Shown: positions 44,587 to 54,572, numbered from the stretch's first letter. The stretch is DNA of 64,000 bases from Algoriphagus resistens (GCF_001442615.1 NZ_LMXN01000003.1:310001-374000); one strand, 5' to 3'. Notes: generated from the sequence alone by a model not told the origin. Numbers and translations: made by a program.

Positions 44587-45009
44587 TTAGTTTGCGAAAA
44601 TCTGAGTTTCATCCTGAAAGGATTTAAATTCCAGGGCATTGCCACAGGGATCCAGGAAAAACATAGTAGCCTGCTCCCCTACCTCGCCCTGAAAACGGAT
44701 GTATGGTTCGATCACAAATGCCACGCCACGGGCTTTTAATCTATCGGCAAGCTCGTGCCATTCTTCCCAAGGCAAAATCGCACCAAAATGACGAACAGGG
44801 ACATATTTGCCATCCACAGTATTCGTGTGTGCCAATGCCAATTCCTCGGGTTTGACATGTGCGGAAAGTTGATGTCCAAAGAAATTGAAATCGATCCATT
44901 TGTCGGTGCTTCTTCCAATCTCACAGCCAAGTAGTTCTCCATAAAATTCCCGCGTTTCTGCAATATCCCTGATAGGGAAAGCCAGATGAAAGGGTTTAAA
45001 TTGGTTCAT
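44587..45009 (-). CDS. VOC (glyoxalase/dioxygenase superfamily) protein
   Basis: I start at ATG 45009 ([13 protein letters not shown]), since the conserved strand begins there. It is one VOC module pair: [22 protein letters not shown], then [15 protein letters not shown] at the C-terminus, with the metal-type His in FHLAF and the Glu in NALEF. It lies 9 bases upstream of the BioF-like gene start on the same strand. The specific reaction cannot be called. Confidence 0.8.
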   Translation of the reverse strand: MNQFKPFHLAFPIRDIAETREFYGELLGCEIGRSTDKWIDFNFFGHQLSAHVKPEELALAHTNTVDGKYVPVRHFGAILPWEEWHELADRLKARGVAFVIEPYIRFQGEVGEQATMFFLDPCGNALEFKSFQDETQIFAN

Positions 45010-45070
45010 AAATGTGTACTTTCGTTGAGGGTTTTTCGGCTTCAATTTAGTTGTTTATTCCCTAACTACT

Positions 45071-45973
45071 ATGGAGAAAAGTAAATCGGTATCATTGGTT
45101 TTGAGCAGTGGCGGTGCGCGGGGATTAGCACACGTAGGGGTGATAGAGGAGCTTGAGAAGAGAGGATATCATATTGCCGAAATTGCAGGTTGCTCGGCCG
45201 GGGCACTGGTCGGAGGCATGTATGCAGCGGGCAAAATGGAGGAATTTAGGGATTGGATTTGCAATCTGGATAGGCTGGATGTTTTTTCGTTAATGGATTT
45301 CACACTCTCGACCCGTGGATTTATCAAGGGGGAGAAGGTATACAATGCCCTGAAAAAAGTGATTGAGGATTGCCAGATTGAGGATTTAAGCATTCCCTTT
45401 TACTGCAATGCTGTCGACTACATAAGTGGGAAAGAGGTGGTTTTTAGGACGGGCAGCTTATATGCTGCCATTCGGGCTTCAGGAAGTATTCCTACAGTTT
45501 TTCAGCCTGCTCGGCATCTTCGTTATGAACTTATAGATGGTGGCGTTTTAAATCCCATCCCACTTTCACTTTTGCAACAAGCAGCGGAAAACATGGTTGT
45601 AGTGGTGGGCCTGAATGCCGGGGATTCTGAATTGGTAGTTCCTCCTAAAAAGGATTCCAAAGGCAAGAAATTCATTTCTATGCCAGCTTGGGTGATTGAG
45701 TACAGGAATAAAATGAGGCAGTATTTCCCAGAACAAGGAAAAATTGAAAAGCCGGCTTCACTCAGCTCAATTAGTCTTATGACGCGCTCGTTTGATCTGC
45801 TTCAAGACCGATTTTCTGCTTTGTTGATTGAGAGACATCATGTAGATGTTACCGTTCAAGTGGCCAGAAATCAAGCGGGAATACTGGAGTTTTACCGTGC
45901 GGAGGAGCTGATAGAAATCGGTAGGGAAAAAGCTGCTATGGCCTTAGATATCTGGGAAAATGGAAATCGCTGA
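45071..45973 (+). CDS. Patatin-like phospholipase
   Basis: A 300-residue patatin: oxyanion loop SSGGARGLAHVG (12-23), nucleophile elbow GCSAG (Ser 42), and the DGG Asp in LIDGGVLNP (~158). Patatins hydrolyse acyl esters of membrane lipids. No signal peptide, so it is cytosolic or membrane-associated. The next gene (a methyltransferase) starts inside its last codons (14-base overlap), so they form an operon. Confidence 0.9.
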   Translation: MEKSKSVSLVLSSGGARGLAHVGVIEELEKRGYHIAEIAGCSAGALVGGMYAAGKMEEFRDWICNLDRLDVFSLMDFTLSTRGFIKGEKVYNALKKVIEDCQIEDLSIPFYCNAVDYISGKEVVFRTGSLYAAIRASGSIPTVFQPARHLRYELIDGGVLNPIPLSLLQQAAENMVVVVGLNAGDSELVVPPKKDSKGKKFISMPAWVIEYRNKMRQYFPEQGKIEKPASLSSISLMTRSFDLLQDRFSALLIERHHVDVTVQVARNQAGILEFYRAEELIEIGREKAAMALDIWENGNR

Positions 45974-46577
45974 ACTGAATAAATTACTTGGAAATATTGA
46001 TGTCTACCTGCTGGACCAGATTCTGAAAGGCAGGTTTTCAGCGGACATGAAGATTCTTGATGCTGGCTGTGGTGAGGGAAGAAATACAGTTTATTTTATC
46101 AATGGTGGCTATCAGGCATTTGGAATAGACCAGAATGAAACAGCCATACAGTATTGTCGGGTTATGGCAAAAAGTCTGGATAAGGAGTATGATGTGCATC
46201 GATTTCAGGTAGGTGGGTTGGAAGAGATTCCTTTTCATAAAGAGGCTTTTGATGCCGTCATCTGTTCGGCGGTATTGCATTTTGCACATGATGAAGCCAA
46301 TTTCTGGCAGATGATCGATGAAATGCTGCGTGTCCTAAAGCCAGGAGGCATTCTCTGGTTTAGAATGACGACAGCATTTGGAGGGATTTTAGAACAAAGC
46401 CATGCGCTAGAAGGAGGGAAATACCTGCTTCCTGATGCATCTGAAAGATTTTTGCTGACCCAGAATCATTTGGATAAATTGGCGGGAATGGGCATGAAAT
46501 TTCTGGAACATCCAAAATCCGTCTTGGTGCATGGGCAGCGTTCCATGGGGGTTTTTGTGATGGAGAAGTGGTTTTGA
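45960..46577 (+). CDS. Class I SAM-dependent methyltransferase
   Basis: SAM-binding motif I is ILDAGCGEGRNTVYF (~33), with the motif II acid in AFGIDQNETAI, and VICSAVLHFAHDEANFW as motif III/IV. Motif VLKPGGILWFRM is the post-core loop. 205 residues. The substrate is unknown; the overlap with the patatin gene hints at a lipid-related role, which is only context. Confidence 0.88.
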   Translation: MEIAELNKLLGNIDVYLLDQILKGRFSADMKILDAGCGEGRNTVYFINGGYQAFGIDQNETAIQYCRVMAKSLDKEYDVHRFQVGGLEEIPFHKEAFDAVICSAVLHFAHDEANFWQMIDEMLRVLKPGGILWFRMTTAFGGILEQSHALEGGKYLLPDASERFLLTQNHLDKLAGMGMKFLEHPKSVLVHGQRSMGVFVMEKWF

Positions 46578-46746
46578 TGTGTAGCACTGATAGGTCAGCA
46601 GGCAGCTTAAGCTGGGATCCAGTCCGGAAATTTGAGCTAAACAGGATTTGAAGATCCAACCTGGCTAACTTCATGTCTTGCGAACCAAAGTTTATGTTTG
46701 TGAAGAGATTAACATCGTCAAGAGAATAGACACTATTGATTCTTAA

Positions 46747-47349
46747 ATGGAATTACAATACGGACTGGAACTGATTGGGACTTTTGTATTTGCGATTTCT
46801 GGTGCATTGGCAATCAGAGAGCGTGAGCACGACATGTTTGGGGCAGGATTTACTGGCTTTATCACCGCTATTGGTGGCGGAACGCTCAGGGATATATTGC
46901 TTGATAGCTATCCGCTTGTTTGGATCGGGGATGTTAAATTTCTGTATGCGATATTGGCCGGAATATTGGCAGCATTTATTTTTCCTAATTTCCTAAGCAA
47001 GTTACGTAAGACGTTCTTCCTTTTTGATACGCTTGGAATAGCTTTTTTTACTGTGTTGGGTGTAGAAAAGTCCCTCCATTTGGGAGTAAGACCAGAGATT
47101 GCTGCGATTATGGGTATGTTCTCTGCAGTAATGGGTGGTGTAATACGAGATACCCTCACCAACGAAATACCTATTTTATTCAGAAAGGAAATTTATGCGT
47201 CGGCATGTCTGGCAGGAGCAATATTCTATCTGATTCTAAATTCTATCGGGGTTTCAAGAGATGTTAATCTGTTGGCATCCATAGTAGTGATTATTGCGAT
47301 CAGAATGATTTCAATGAAGTATAAACTGAGTCTTCCCAGGTTGGATTAG
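46747..47349 (+). CDS. UPF0126/TRIC-type membrane protein
   Basis: A 200-residue protein with seven predicted helices in two repeats, each with the glycine-rich signature FGAGFTGFITAIGGGTLRD and MGMFSAVMGGVIRDTL. This is the UPF0126 (YicG) family, related to the trimeric intracellular cation channels. Substrate in bacteria is not settled. A TATGTTTG promoter-like box is at 46693-46700, without a clear upstream partner. Confidence 0.9.
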   Translation: MELQYGLELIGTFVFAISGALAIREREHDMFGAGFTGFITAIGGGTLRDILLDSYPLVWIGDVKFLYAILAGILAAFIFPNFLSKLRKTFFLFDTLGIAFFTVLGVEKSLHLGVRPEIAAIMGMFSAVMGGVIRDTLTNEIPILFRKEIYASACLAGAIFYLILNSIGVSRDVNLLASIVVIIAIRMISMKYKLSLPRLD

Positions 47350-47426
47350 TGTGATCCGGAGTGAATATAGCATTATATTGAGCACGGGTTTGTCGGAAGA
47401 ATATCCCTTATATAAGCTAGGCTAAT

Positions 47427-48320
47427 ATGCATCTCACTCAAAATCACGTGGATTGGAGATCCGTTTTGGATCCTTTTTCTATTCTCTATATCATAGCTGG
47501 AGTATTTTGCTCCGCTGCAGCACTTGAAATGTTTCTGCTGCCAAACCAATTTCTAGATGGTGGGGTGACAGGTATGGCAATTATTGTCAATTTACATTTT
47601 GGGGTCAATATCAATGTTTTGCTTGTGGCACTTAATATTCCCTTTCTCTGGCTTGGATGGAAGAAAATCGGGAAAACCTTTGCCGTCCAATGTACTTTTT
47701 CAATTTCCTTATTGGTTCTAGTACTTGAGTTGATCACTTTCACTCCGGTCACAAATGACCTGGTGCTCAGTGCGGTATTCGGGGGGATTTTGATGGGAGT
47801 GGGGATTGGTCTTATTTTACGCGGCGGCGGGCTGATCGATGGTTTTGAAGTGATTACCGAATTTGTCCATAAGAATTCCCCCCTCTCTGCAAGCGAGATC
47901 ACAATGTTTTTCAACTCCCTTATTTTTCTGTTTGCCGCTTTATTCTTTGGTATTGAGCCTGCGATGTATTCTATTATTACCTACTTCACAGCCATTAAGA
48001 TGACAGATTATATAGTAGATGGACTTGAGGAATATACCGCCTTGACAATTATTTCCAAAAAGGATGAGGACGTAAAAAATCTGATTGTAAACCAGTTCGG
48101 AAAGGCGATTTCAGTATACAAAGGAGAAAGGGGATATCTGCCAGAGACCTTTCATATTAAGAATCCCTGTGATATCATTATGACGGTCGTGACTAGGCTG
48201 GAAGTACACCGCATCAAGTTGGCCGTGCAGGAAATAGATCCTACGGCATTTCTCTACCTACAGACTATCAAGGAAGTGAAAGGAGGACAGATCAAGCATG
48301 TGGGGAAAAAGCATGGATAA
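47427..48320 (+). CDS. YitT family membrane protein
   Basis: Five or six helices cover residues 15-200, followed by the soluble DUF2179 tail (MTVVTRLEVHRIKLAVQEIDPTAF). YitT-type proteins are widespread; transport of nucleotides or a metal has been proposed for relatives without agreement. FLLPNQFLDGGVTGMAI and RGGGLIDGFEVI are the diagnostic motifs. Confidence 0.88.
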   Translation: MHLTQNHVDWRSVLDPFSILYIIAGVFCSAAALEMFLLPNQFLDGGVTGMAIIVNLHFGVNINVLLVALNIPFLWLGWKKIGKTFAVQCTFSISLLVLVLELITFTPVTNDLVLSAVFGGILMGVGIGLILRGGGLIDGFEVITEFVHKNSPLSASEITMFFNSLIFLFAALFFGIEPAMYSIITYFTAIKMTDYIVDGLEEYTALTIISKKDEDVKNLIVNQFGKAISVYKGERGYLPETFHIKNPCDIIMTVVTRLEVHRIKLAVQEIDPTAFLYLQTIKEVKGGQIKHVGKKHG

Positions 48321-48380
48321 GAAATTTCATGCTGGGCTTCTTTATATTTCGTTTTTTTTAGAGTTCAGTTTAGGCGGCAA

Positions 48381-48968
48381 TTATGCTCTTCCTTTCCAAA
48401 ACCTAGGAATGAGTGCTGGGACCTCTGAACGATAGTTTTGATAAGCTTCACCAAATTGTGCCACCAGATTTTTTTCCTCAAAATATATCCCAAAAGGTAA
48501 ATATAGAAGTAAACAACCTAGATGAATGGCTGAACTTAGCGTCCCGGCAACCAGGAAATAGCCAAGAAAAATCAATATCAAACCTGCATATAGTGGATGG
48601 CGAACCTTAGAATATAGCCCCGTAGTTTTTAAAGGCTCATCTAGTGGGGCAGTAGTAAATTCCAAAAATCTCTTCAATGAATATTTTTTGTAGGATTTCG
48701 TAGCGATGATAGTACCAAATCCTGCAATCATGTAACCGAGGTAATCGGTAAGAGCACTTTTGGTCATCAAAAAGGTATTGGGAATTAGCAGCGTTTGAAT
48801 CATGATGCCGAAGAAAAGGAACGGTAAAACCAGCATATAAGCCAAGCGGTACCATTTATAGGCATTTCCTAATTTTCCCTCCAGAATTCTTTTTATCTTG
48901 GTTGCAGCCAGAAATGAATGAAGTGAATAAAATACGGCCCAGCTCAGCCCTAGCAGTACATAATTCAT
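48381..48968 (-). CDS. Isoprenylcysteine-methyltransferase-like/NnrU-type membrane protein
   Basis: I start at ATG 48968 (MNYVLLGLSWAVFYSLHS); an upstream reading would overlap the divergent gene. The 195 residues form about six helices. The C-terminal LYSKVRHPLYAGLILIFLGYF and FGEAYQNYRSEVPALIP match the ICMT/phospholipid-methyltransferase-like signature (RHP...Y...E). The true substrate in this subfamily is unknown. Confidence 0.78.
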   Translation of the reverse strand: MNYVLLGLSWAVFYSLHSFLAATKIKRILEGKLGNAYKWYRLAYMLVLPFLFFGIMIQTLLIPNTFLMTKSALTDYLGYMIAGFGTIIATKSYKKYSLKRFLEFTTAPLDEPLKTTGLYSKVRHPLYAGLILIFLGYFLVAGTLSSAIHLGCLLLYLPFGIYFEEKNLVAQFGEAYQNYRSEVPALIPRFWKGRA

Positions 48969-49005
48969 TTGCGTATAGTAATTTCCAGAGTAACCTAAAA
49001 TTTTT

Positions 49006-50214
49006 ATGAAAATCGGAATAATCCGCGAAGGAAAAAACCCTCCTGACAAACGAGTTCCCTTCACTCCTGAGCAGCTGAAAACTATTCAGCAGGATTACCA
49101 GGGAGAACTTACTTTCCAAGTGCAGTCCAGTCCATTCCGCGCCTATACGGACCAGGAATTTCTTGATGCAGGAATTGATGTTGTAGAAGATATATCTGGC
49201 TGTGAAGTGCTATTCGGAGTGAAGGAAGTGCCAGTTGATCAGCTGGTGGAGGGAAAGACGTATTTTTTCTTTTCCCATACGATCAAAAAGCAACCCTATA
49301 ATAGGAAGCTCCTTAGGACAATTTTGGATAAAAGAATTCGACTAATTGATTATGAAGTATTAAAGGATGATGAAGGAAGAAGGGTTGTTGCCTTTGGAAG
49401 ATGGGCTGGAATAATAGGTACGTATAATGCCTTTTGGACATATGGAAAAAAAACAGCTCTTTTCGAACTTAGGCGTGCCAATGAATGCCAAAATCTTCAA
49501 GAACTTCATCGTGAACTCGCAAAGGTGCAACTCCCGCCGATTAAAATAGTCCTTACCGGTTCAGGGCGTGTGGGCGATGGGGCCATAGAGGTCTTGAATT
49601 CCTTGAAAATTCGAGAGGTTTCGGTTCCAGATTTCCTACATCTGTATTTTGATGAGCCTGTGTATGTGAAATTGAGATCTGCGGACTACAATAGGAGAAA
49701 ATCAGATGGAGGTTTTGATAAGCAAGAATTTTACACGTTCCCTGAGCGGTATGAAAGCCACTTTCAGAAGTTCGCAGAAGCTGGAGAGATGCTGATTTCC
49801 GGGGCATTTTGGAATCCGGATGCACCTCGTCTATTTGCTCTGAGGGATATTTCAGGGGAAGATTTTCAGCTATCTGTGATCGCAGATGTGAGCTGCGATG
49901 TGGGTGGGGCTATTCCCACTACGATTTCTTCCTCTACAATTACTGATCCGGTATATGATGTAGACCGTCAATCGGGAGAGAAAATCCCGGCATTTGGAAG
50001 TCAGACGAGCATTTCGGTAATGGCAATTGATAATTTGCCTTGTGAGCTACCAAGAGAGGCAAGCAGGGAGTTTGGGATTCAGCTGACAAAATGGGTAATT
50101 CCTGCGCTTATGGAAGAAAACTCGAGAATTTTGGAGCGGGCCACTATTGCCCGTGATGGAGACCTGACGATTGAGTTTATGTACCTAGCAGACTTTGTAA
50201 ATCAAGATGAATAA
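49006..50214 (+). CDS. Saccharopine/alanine-dehydrogenase-like NAD(P) oxidoreductase
   Basis: A 402-residue protein of the AlaDH/PNT/saccharopine-dehydrogenase type. The N-terminal substrate domain starts MKIGIIREGKNPPDKRVPFTPEQ, which matches the REGKNP / RVPFTP signature of that fold. The Rossmann part has IKIVLTGSGRVGDGAIEVLN (~178). VIADVSCDVGGAIPTT is the matching C-terminal motif. It probably reduces an imino or keto acid, possibly in lysine metabolism, but specificity cannot be read. It overlaps deoC by 8 bases. Confidence 0.78.
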   Translation: MKIGIIREGKNPPDKRVPFTPEQLKTIQQDYQGELTFQVQSSPFRAYTDQEFLDAGIDVVEDISGCEVLFGVKEVPVDQLVEGKTYFFFSHTIKKQPYNRKLLRTILDKRIRLIDYEVLKDDEGRRVVAFGRWAGIIGTYNAFWTYGKKTALFELRRANECQNLQELHRELAKVQLPPIKIVLTGSGRVGDGAIEVLNSLKIREVSVPDFLHLYFDEPVYVKLRSADYNRRKSDGGFDKQEFYTFPERYESHFQKFAEAGEMLISGAFWNPDAPRLFALRDISGEDFQLSVIADVSCDVGGAIPTTISSSTITDPVYDVDRQSGEKIPAFGSQTSISVMAIDNLPCELPREASREFGIQLTKWVIPALMEENSRILERATIARDGDLTIEFMYLADFVNQDE

Positions 50215-50881
50215 GCTGAACCGTTTTTTGGAATCCACGCTTTTAAAGCCTACAATGACTGGCTCAGAGGTGGACTCACTGATCAGAGAGGCAATCGAAG
50301 AGCAATTTGTAGGAGTCTGCGTCCCACCTTTCTGGCTGAAAAAAGCTAGAAGAGAGCTAGGCGAAGAGAATGTACAATTAGTTACCGTTATCGGATTTCC
50401 CTTCGGCTATTCTGATTCCGCTACAAAAGTATTTGAAAGCAAGGAAGCGATCAGGCAGGGCGCAGATGAATTGGATTTGGTTTGGTCACAGACGGCTTAT
50501 CATTCGGGGATGAATTGGCCAAAGGTTGAAATCGCCCAAATCGCAAAGATTTGTCATGATGAAGAGCGAATTTTGAAAGTTATCATTGAAACAGCCAATC
50601 TTGATGAAAAACAGCTTGTGGAAGCTTGCTTGATCTGCCAGGATGCTGGGGCAGATTATGTCAAAACATCCACTGGATATGCTTCGACCGGAGCCCAAGC
50701 GGCTGATATTATAGTGATGCGAGAGACTTTATCATCTTCTGTCGGCATCAAAGGGAGTGGAGGGATCAAAACACTGGATCTTACTCTGGCACTGATTCAG
50801 GCAGGGGCAGATAGGATAGGCACCAGCTCAGCAAAAGCACTGATGGATTCCTGGAGAAATTCTCAGTCATTACTGAAGTAG
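50207..50881 (+). CDS. deoC: Deoxyribose-phosphate aldolase
   Basis: DERA cleaves 2-deoxyribose-5-phosphate to acetaldehyde and glyceraldehyde-3-phosphate. The Schiff-base lysine is K153 in DYVKTSTGY, with GVCVPPFW, VIGFPFGYSDSATKVFE and the phosphate loop VGIKGSGGIKTL. 224 aa is normal. Its start lies within the end of the oxidoreductase gene, and its 3' end overlaps the convergent Na/Pi gene by 19 bases. Confidence 0.95.
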   Translation: MNKLNRFLESTLLKPTMTGSEVDSLIREAIEEQFVGVCVPPFWLKKARRELGEENVQLVTVIGFPFGYSDSATKVFESKEAIRQGADELDLVWSQTAYHSGMNWPKVEIAQIAKICHDEERILKVIIETANLDEKQLVEACLICQDAGADYVKTSTGYASTGAQAADIIVMRETLSSSVGIKGSGGIKTLDLTLALIQAGADRIGTSSAKALMDSWRNSQSLLK

Positions 50882-51972
50882 ATCAGCAAGAAAGGAATGA
50901 TGAAAAAGGTCAGAAGAACATAGGCAAAGCCTAAAAATCTACTTTTAACGGATTTTTTACCCATATATAAAGCCAAAATCACAGGGATATTTCTCATCGA
51001 AGGGAATGGCAGGAAAATCAGAGCTCCTATTAAGTTGAAGAGAAAATGAACAATCGCCAGTGCGATGGCAGCTTCTGTTTTATAAATAGCTGCTATAGCC
51101 GCGGTTATTGTAGTTCCAATATTGGCACCAATAATAAAGGGGAATGCCTTTTTTACTGATACTTTTTTATTGGCGACCAGAGGCACTACCAAAGAAGTAG
51201 TGACTGTACTAGACTGCACGGCTGCTGTAAAGAAAGTTCCATATATAAATGCCATGTAAGGATTTTTGAAAATCAACTTACTGATATTTTGGAAACTGTT
51301 GATTACAAATGCTTTATAAACAGAGGTTGATAAGATTTTAATAGCTGCAAATACCAAGAAAACCGAAAGAATCATCGTTAAGAAAGGAATATCTATGGTA
51401 ACTGAGATCCATTCTGAGACCGGCCTGGTAAAGACTTTATTATAAACGATGGGACCCGAATAGGATTCGTCCGGTACAAAAAATTGGGCTATAGCTATTG
51501 ATATTTTGGATAAGAAACCAAAGCTAACTTCCAATGGTAGCAGAATAATAACTGTGAAGATGTTAAAAATATCGTGCAGCATCCCTGCAGATAAGGCTCG
51601 CTTGAATTGCTTCTTATTCATGATGTAAGAAAGTGAGACCAGCGTAGAAGTCAGAGTGGTCCCAATATTTGCCCCCATCACCATGGGCACAGCTTGCTCC
51701 AATGTCAGATTTCCTGATGCCACCACAGCGACTACACTGGCAGTAACAGTGGAGCTACTTTGGATCAGGGCTGTCATCAATAGCCCAATGAAAAGGCTGA
51801 CAAAGGGATTTCTAGTGGCTAGAAGGATATTTTCAGCTACATCATTGTTCAGATTACTCATCGCAACAGTGAGCAAATCTATCGCAAAGATGAATAGCAG
51901 AAGAGCCAAAAGCATCATCAGATAGCTTTTAGTTTTATTTGTTTTGTCTTTTTTCAGCTCCAAGCTCTCCAT
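50863..51972 (-). CDS. Na+/phosphate cotransporter family protein
   Basis: About nine helices in two inverted repeats, each with a QSSS/QSST signature: ALIQSSSTVTASVVAVV (~70) and AAVQSSTVTTSLVVPLV (~255), plus GANIGTT in both repeats. This is the NptA/PhoU-linked Na/Pi cotransporter family without a C-terminal PhoU domain. A PiT-like gene is divergent 242 bases upstream. Confidence 0.88.
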   Translation of the reverse strand: MESLELKKDKTNKTKSYLMMLLALLLFIFAIDLLTVAMSNLNNDVAENILLATRNPFVSLFIGLLMTALIQSSSTVTASVVAVVASGNLTLEQAVPMVMGANIGTTLTSTLVSLSYIMNKKQFKRALSAGMLHDIFNIFTVIILLPLEVSFGFLSKISIAIAQFFVPDESYSGPIVYNKVFTRPVSEWISVTIDIPFLTMILSVFLVFAAIKILSTSVYKAFVINSFQNISKLIFKNPYMAFIYGTFFTAAVQSSTVTTSLVVPLVANKKVSVKKAFPFIIGANIGTTITAAIAAIYKTEAAIALAIVHFLFNLIGALIFLPFPSMRNIPVILALYMGKKSVKSRFLGFAYVLLTFFIIPFLLIYFSND

Positions 51973-52214
51973 CTGGTAGGGATAGAATTTTATTCTGATT
52001 GCTATTTATCTAAGGGAGAAAGGGTTTATAGCGCATGCAGTTTCAGCCCAGAATCCAGAATTTTGATAAAATATTAGGGCAAAAGTTGAAATTTTTTTGC
52101 GAAAAACAAGGTGAAACTACCGTTTGAAAGTGAAATAGTGTTTACTTAACAATTTGATAACACAGATAGAAGGATATCTTCTTTAATTTTGCGCGACCGA
52201 CCAAAAGGCAAATC

Positions 52215-53345
52215 ATGGCCAAGAAAAAAATAGACCAAAACATTAATCAGGATAAGCTCTCCAAAACCGCCTATTCGCTGTTCGATTTTACCAAAAAAGA
52301 GAAATCTTTTTTGATAGTCATCTGTGTCCTGATTTCTGTCGCAGGATTAGTGACGCCTTACACTTATGTTGCCATGTGGTTTGGGTTTGCGCTGGCAGCA
52401 TATTCTGCGATTGCAAATGATAGTATCCAGACCATCGGAACATTTATAGCCTCTAATCACAGCAAGAAGTGGTATTGGCTATGGTTATTTATGGGGTTGA
52501 TTTTTGTTGGAACAGTTACGTACAGCTGGATTACTTTTGATGGAGATGTAAGTTATCAACGATTAAGTGTGCCTGGGTTGGACAGAGCACCTACAAACTT
52601 TGTTTTTCTTCAGCTGGCTGCGCCTATAGTGCTCCTTATCATGACCCGGCTGAGAATGCCGGTTTCTACTACGTTTCTTTTGTTGAATGTATTTACTTAC
52701 AAAGCGGGCACGATTGTAAGTGTAATGTTTAAAAGTTTTGTGGGGTATCTGTTGGCTTTTTCCATTGCAATAGCTGTTTGGTTTGTTCTAGAGCGATTTG
52801 TCAAAAATTACCTAAAGGGGAAACCAGCACCTTATTGGATCTTTTTGCAGTGGATCACTTCAGGGACGCTTTGGGCAGTATGGATCATGCAGGACGCGGC
52901 TAATATTGCAGTGTTCCTTCCCAGACAATTGAGTGTAGCTGAGTTCTCTGTATATACAGGTTTTGTATTTGTAGGTTTAGGTTTCCTTTTCTATATGAAA
53001 GGGGATAAAATCCAAGGAATTGTTAATGAGAAGACCAATGTAACTGATGTACGAGCAGCGACGATTGTGGATTTTGTCTATGCGATAATCCTGTTCTACT
53101 TCAAGCTGTATAGTAATGTACCGATGAGTACCACCTGGGTATTTATTGGTTTGCTGGGAGGTAGGGAAATAGCTATTGCTCTTGGAAAACATGCTAAAGC
53201 GGAGAAAAGAAATGCTTGGCTTTTCAGGGCGTTTAGATTGGCGAGAAAGGACGTGGCAAAAGCATTCATAGGCTTGGTAGTATCATTGATTCTTGCTATT
53301 ATCATCAATGATGGTGTGAGAAACGAGATACTGGATTTTTTCTAG
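52215..53345 (+). CDS. PiT-like (PHO4 family) membrane protein
   Basis: A 376-residue protein with ~10 helices. The N-terminal repeat shows AIANDSIQTIGTF (~75), a form of the PiT GANDxxN motif; the second repeat shows QDAANIAVFLPR (~230), and SNVPMSTTWVFIGLL resembles the PiT VxVSTT motif. It is diverged from ordinary PiT transporters, so phosphate as the substrate is an inference. A TAATTTTG box at 52184-52191 could be its -7 element. Confidence 0.68.
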   Translation: MAKKKIDQNINQDKLSKTAYSLFDFTKKEKSFLIVICVLISVAGLVTPYTYVAMWFGFALAAYSAIANDSIQTIGTFIASNHSKKWYWLWLFMGLIFVGTVTYSWITFDGDVSYQRLSVPGLDRAPTNFVFLQLAAPIVLLIMTRLRMPVSTTFLLLNVFTYKAGTIVSVMFKSFVGYLLAFSIAIAVWFVLERFVKNYLKGKPAPYWIFLQWITSGTLWAVWIMQDAANIAVFLPRQLSVAEFSVYTGFVFVGLGFLFYMKGDKIQGIVNEKTNVTDVRAATIVDFVYAIILFYFKLYSNVPMSTTWVFIGLLGGREIAIALGKHAKAEKRNAWLFRAFRLARKDVAKAFIGLVVSLILAIIINDGVRNEILDFF

Positions 53346-53351
53346 GCTATT

Positions 53352-53801
53352 TTGGAAATAGAACTATACAGCCACGAGTACTTCATGAATGAAGCACTAA
53401 AGCAGGCAAAACAAGCTTGGGAAGAGGGGGAAATACCTGTAGGTGCAGTAATTGTTTCGAAGAATAGAATTATCGCCAAAGCGTACAATCAGACAGAGAA
53501 GCTCAACGATGTGACGGCTCATGCTGAAATGCTCGCCATCACTTCTGCAGCTAATTATATGGGGGCAAAGTACCTGAATGATTGCAGACTGTATGTGACT
53601 CTGGAGCCCTGTGTGATGTGTGGGGGAGCACTTTTTTGGTCACAGATCGGAGAAATCCATTATGGGGCATCTGATCCGAAAAGAGGGTATTTACAAAGCA
53701 ATCCGGGGATATTGCACCCTAAAACAAAGGTCTTTTCAGGTAGCCTAGCCCGGGAATGTGAACAGCTTTTATTGGAATTTTTCAAAAAACTGAGAAAATA
53801 A
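53352..53801 (+). CDS. tadA: tRNA adenosine(34) deaminase
   Basis: TadA converts A34 to inosine in tRNA-Arg. The zinc site is HAE at 57-59 and PCVMCGGA (Cys 87, Cys 90). IPVGAVIVSKNRII and the Arg/Lys-rich C-terminus fit. It begins with TTG (53352), 6 bases after the PiT-like stop, so they may be co-transcribed. Confidence 0.93.
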   Translation: MEIELYSHEYFMNEALKQAKQAWEEGEIPVGAVIVSKNRIIAKAYNQTEKLNDVTAHAEMLAITSAANYMGAKYLNDCRLYVTLEPCVMCGGALFWSQIGEIHYGASDPKRGYLQSNPGILHPKTKVFSGSLARECEQLLLEFFKKLRK

Positions 53802-53905
53802 GAGGAAATTGATTCCTTGAGAACCTTTTTCTCTCCGCCTTGGTTGCTAAGGCAGATTATTTGTAGGATTTTCAATCAATCTTTTAACCTTAAATTATAA
53901 ACAAA

Positions 53906-54517
53906 ATGGCTTTCGAACTTCCATCCTTACCTTATGCCACTACGGCACTGGAACCACACATTGATGCAAAAACTATGGAAATCCACCATGGTAAACACCA
54001 CAATGGATATGTAACTAACCTTAACAACGCAATCGCGGGAACAGACCTAGAAAGCAAATCCCTAGAAGAGCTGCTTAAAGTAGCAGGATCTAATACCGCT
54101 GTAAGAAATAATGGAGGTGGTCACTATAACCATAGCCTTTTCTGGAAAATCATGTCCCCAGCAGGTGGCGGAGCTCCAACGGGGGAATTGGCTAATGCCA
54201 TCAATGCTAAGTTTACAAACTTTGATGCTTTCAAAGAAGTATTCAACAAGGCTGCAGCTACCAGATTCGGTTCTGGTTGGGCTTGGTTGATTTTGACTGC
54301 TGCGGGCTCACTTGAAGTAGTATCTACAGCAAATCAGGACAATCCTCTTATGGATGTGGCCGAAGTCAAGGGTACTCCTATCATCGGACTTGATGTCTGG
54401 GAGCATGCTTACTATTTAAAATACCAGAATTTGCGTCCGAGCTATATTGAGGCTTTTTGGAATGTGATCAATTGGGATCAGGCAAATGCCAACTACATAG
54501 AAGCATTGAAAAAATAA
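53906..54517 (+). CDS. sodA: Superoxide dismutase, Mn-type
   Basis: Metal ligands are H27 (EIHHGKHH), His in [10 protein letters not shown] (~77), and DVWEHAYY (~167-171). [21 protein letters not shown] and the NQDNPL motif (with the Gln placed as in Mn-type enzymes) favour Mn rather than Fe. 203 aa, cytosolic. It ends at a strong terminator. Confidence 0.95.
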   Translation: MAFELPSLPYATTALEPHIDAKTMEIHHGKHHNGYVTNLNNAIAGTDLESKSLEELLKVAGSNTAVRNNGGGHYNHSLFWKIMSPAGGGAPTGELANAINAKFTNFDAFKEVFNKAAATRFGSGWAWLILTAAGSLEVVSTANQDNPLMDVAEVKGTPIIGLDVWEHAYYLKYQNLRPSYIEAFWNVINWDQANANYIEALKK

Positions 54518-54542
54518 GCTTCGCAAACGGATTTCTATTAAG

Positions 54543-54572
54543 ATCCTCGGACTATTGTCCGGGGATTTTTTA
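54543..54572 (+). terminator. Rho-independent terminator
   Basis: A 9-bp stem (ATCCTCGGA / TCCGGGGAT with one G-U) with a 6-base loop and a T run follows sodA. Confidence 0.88.
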
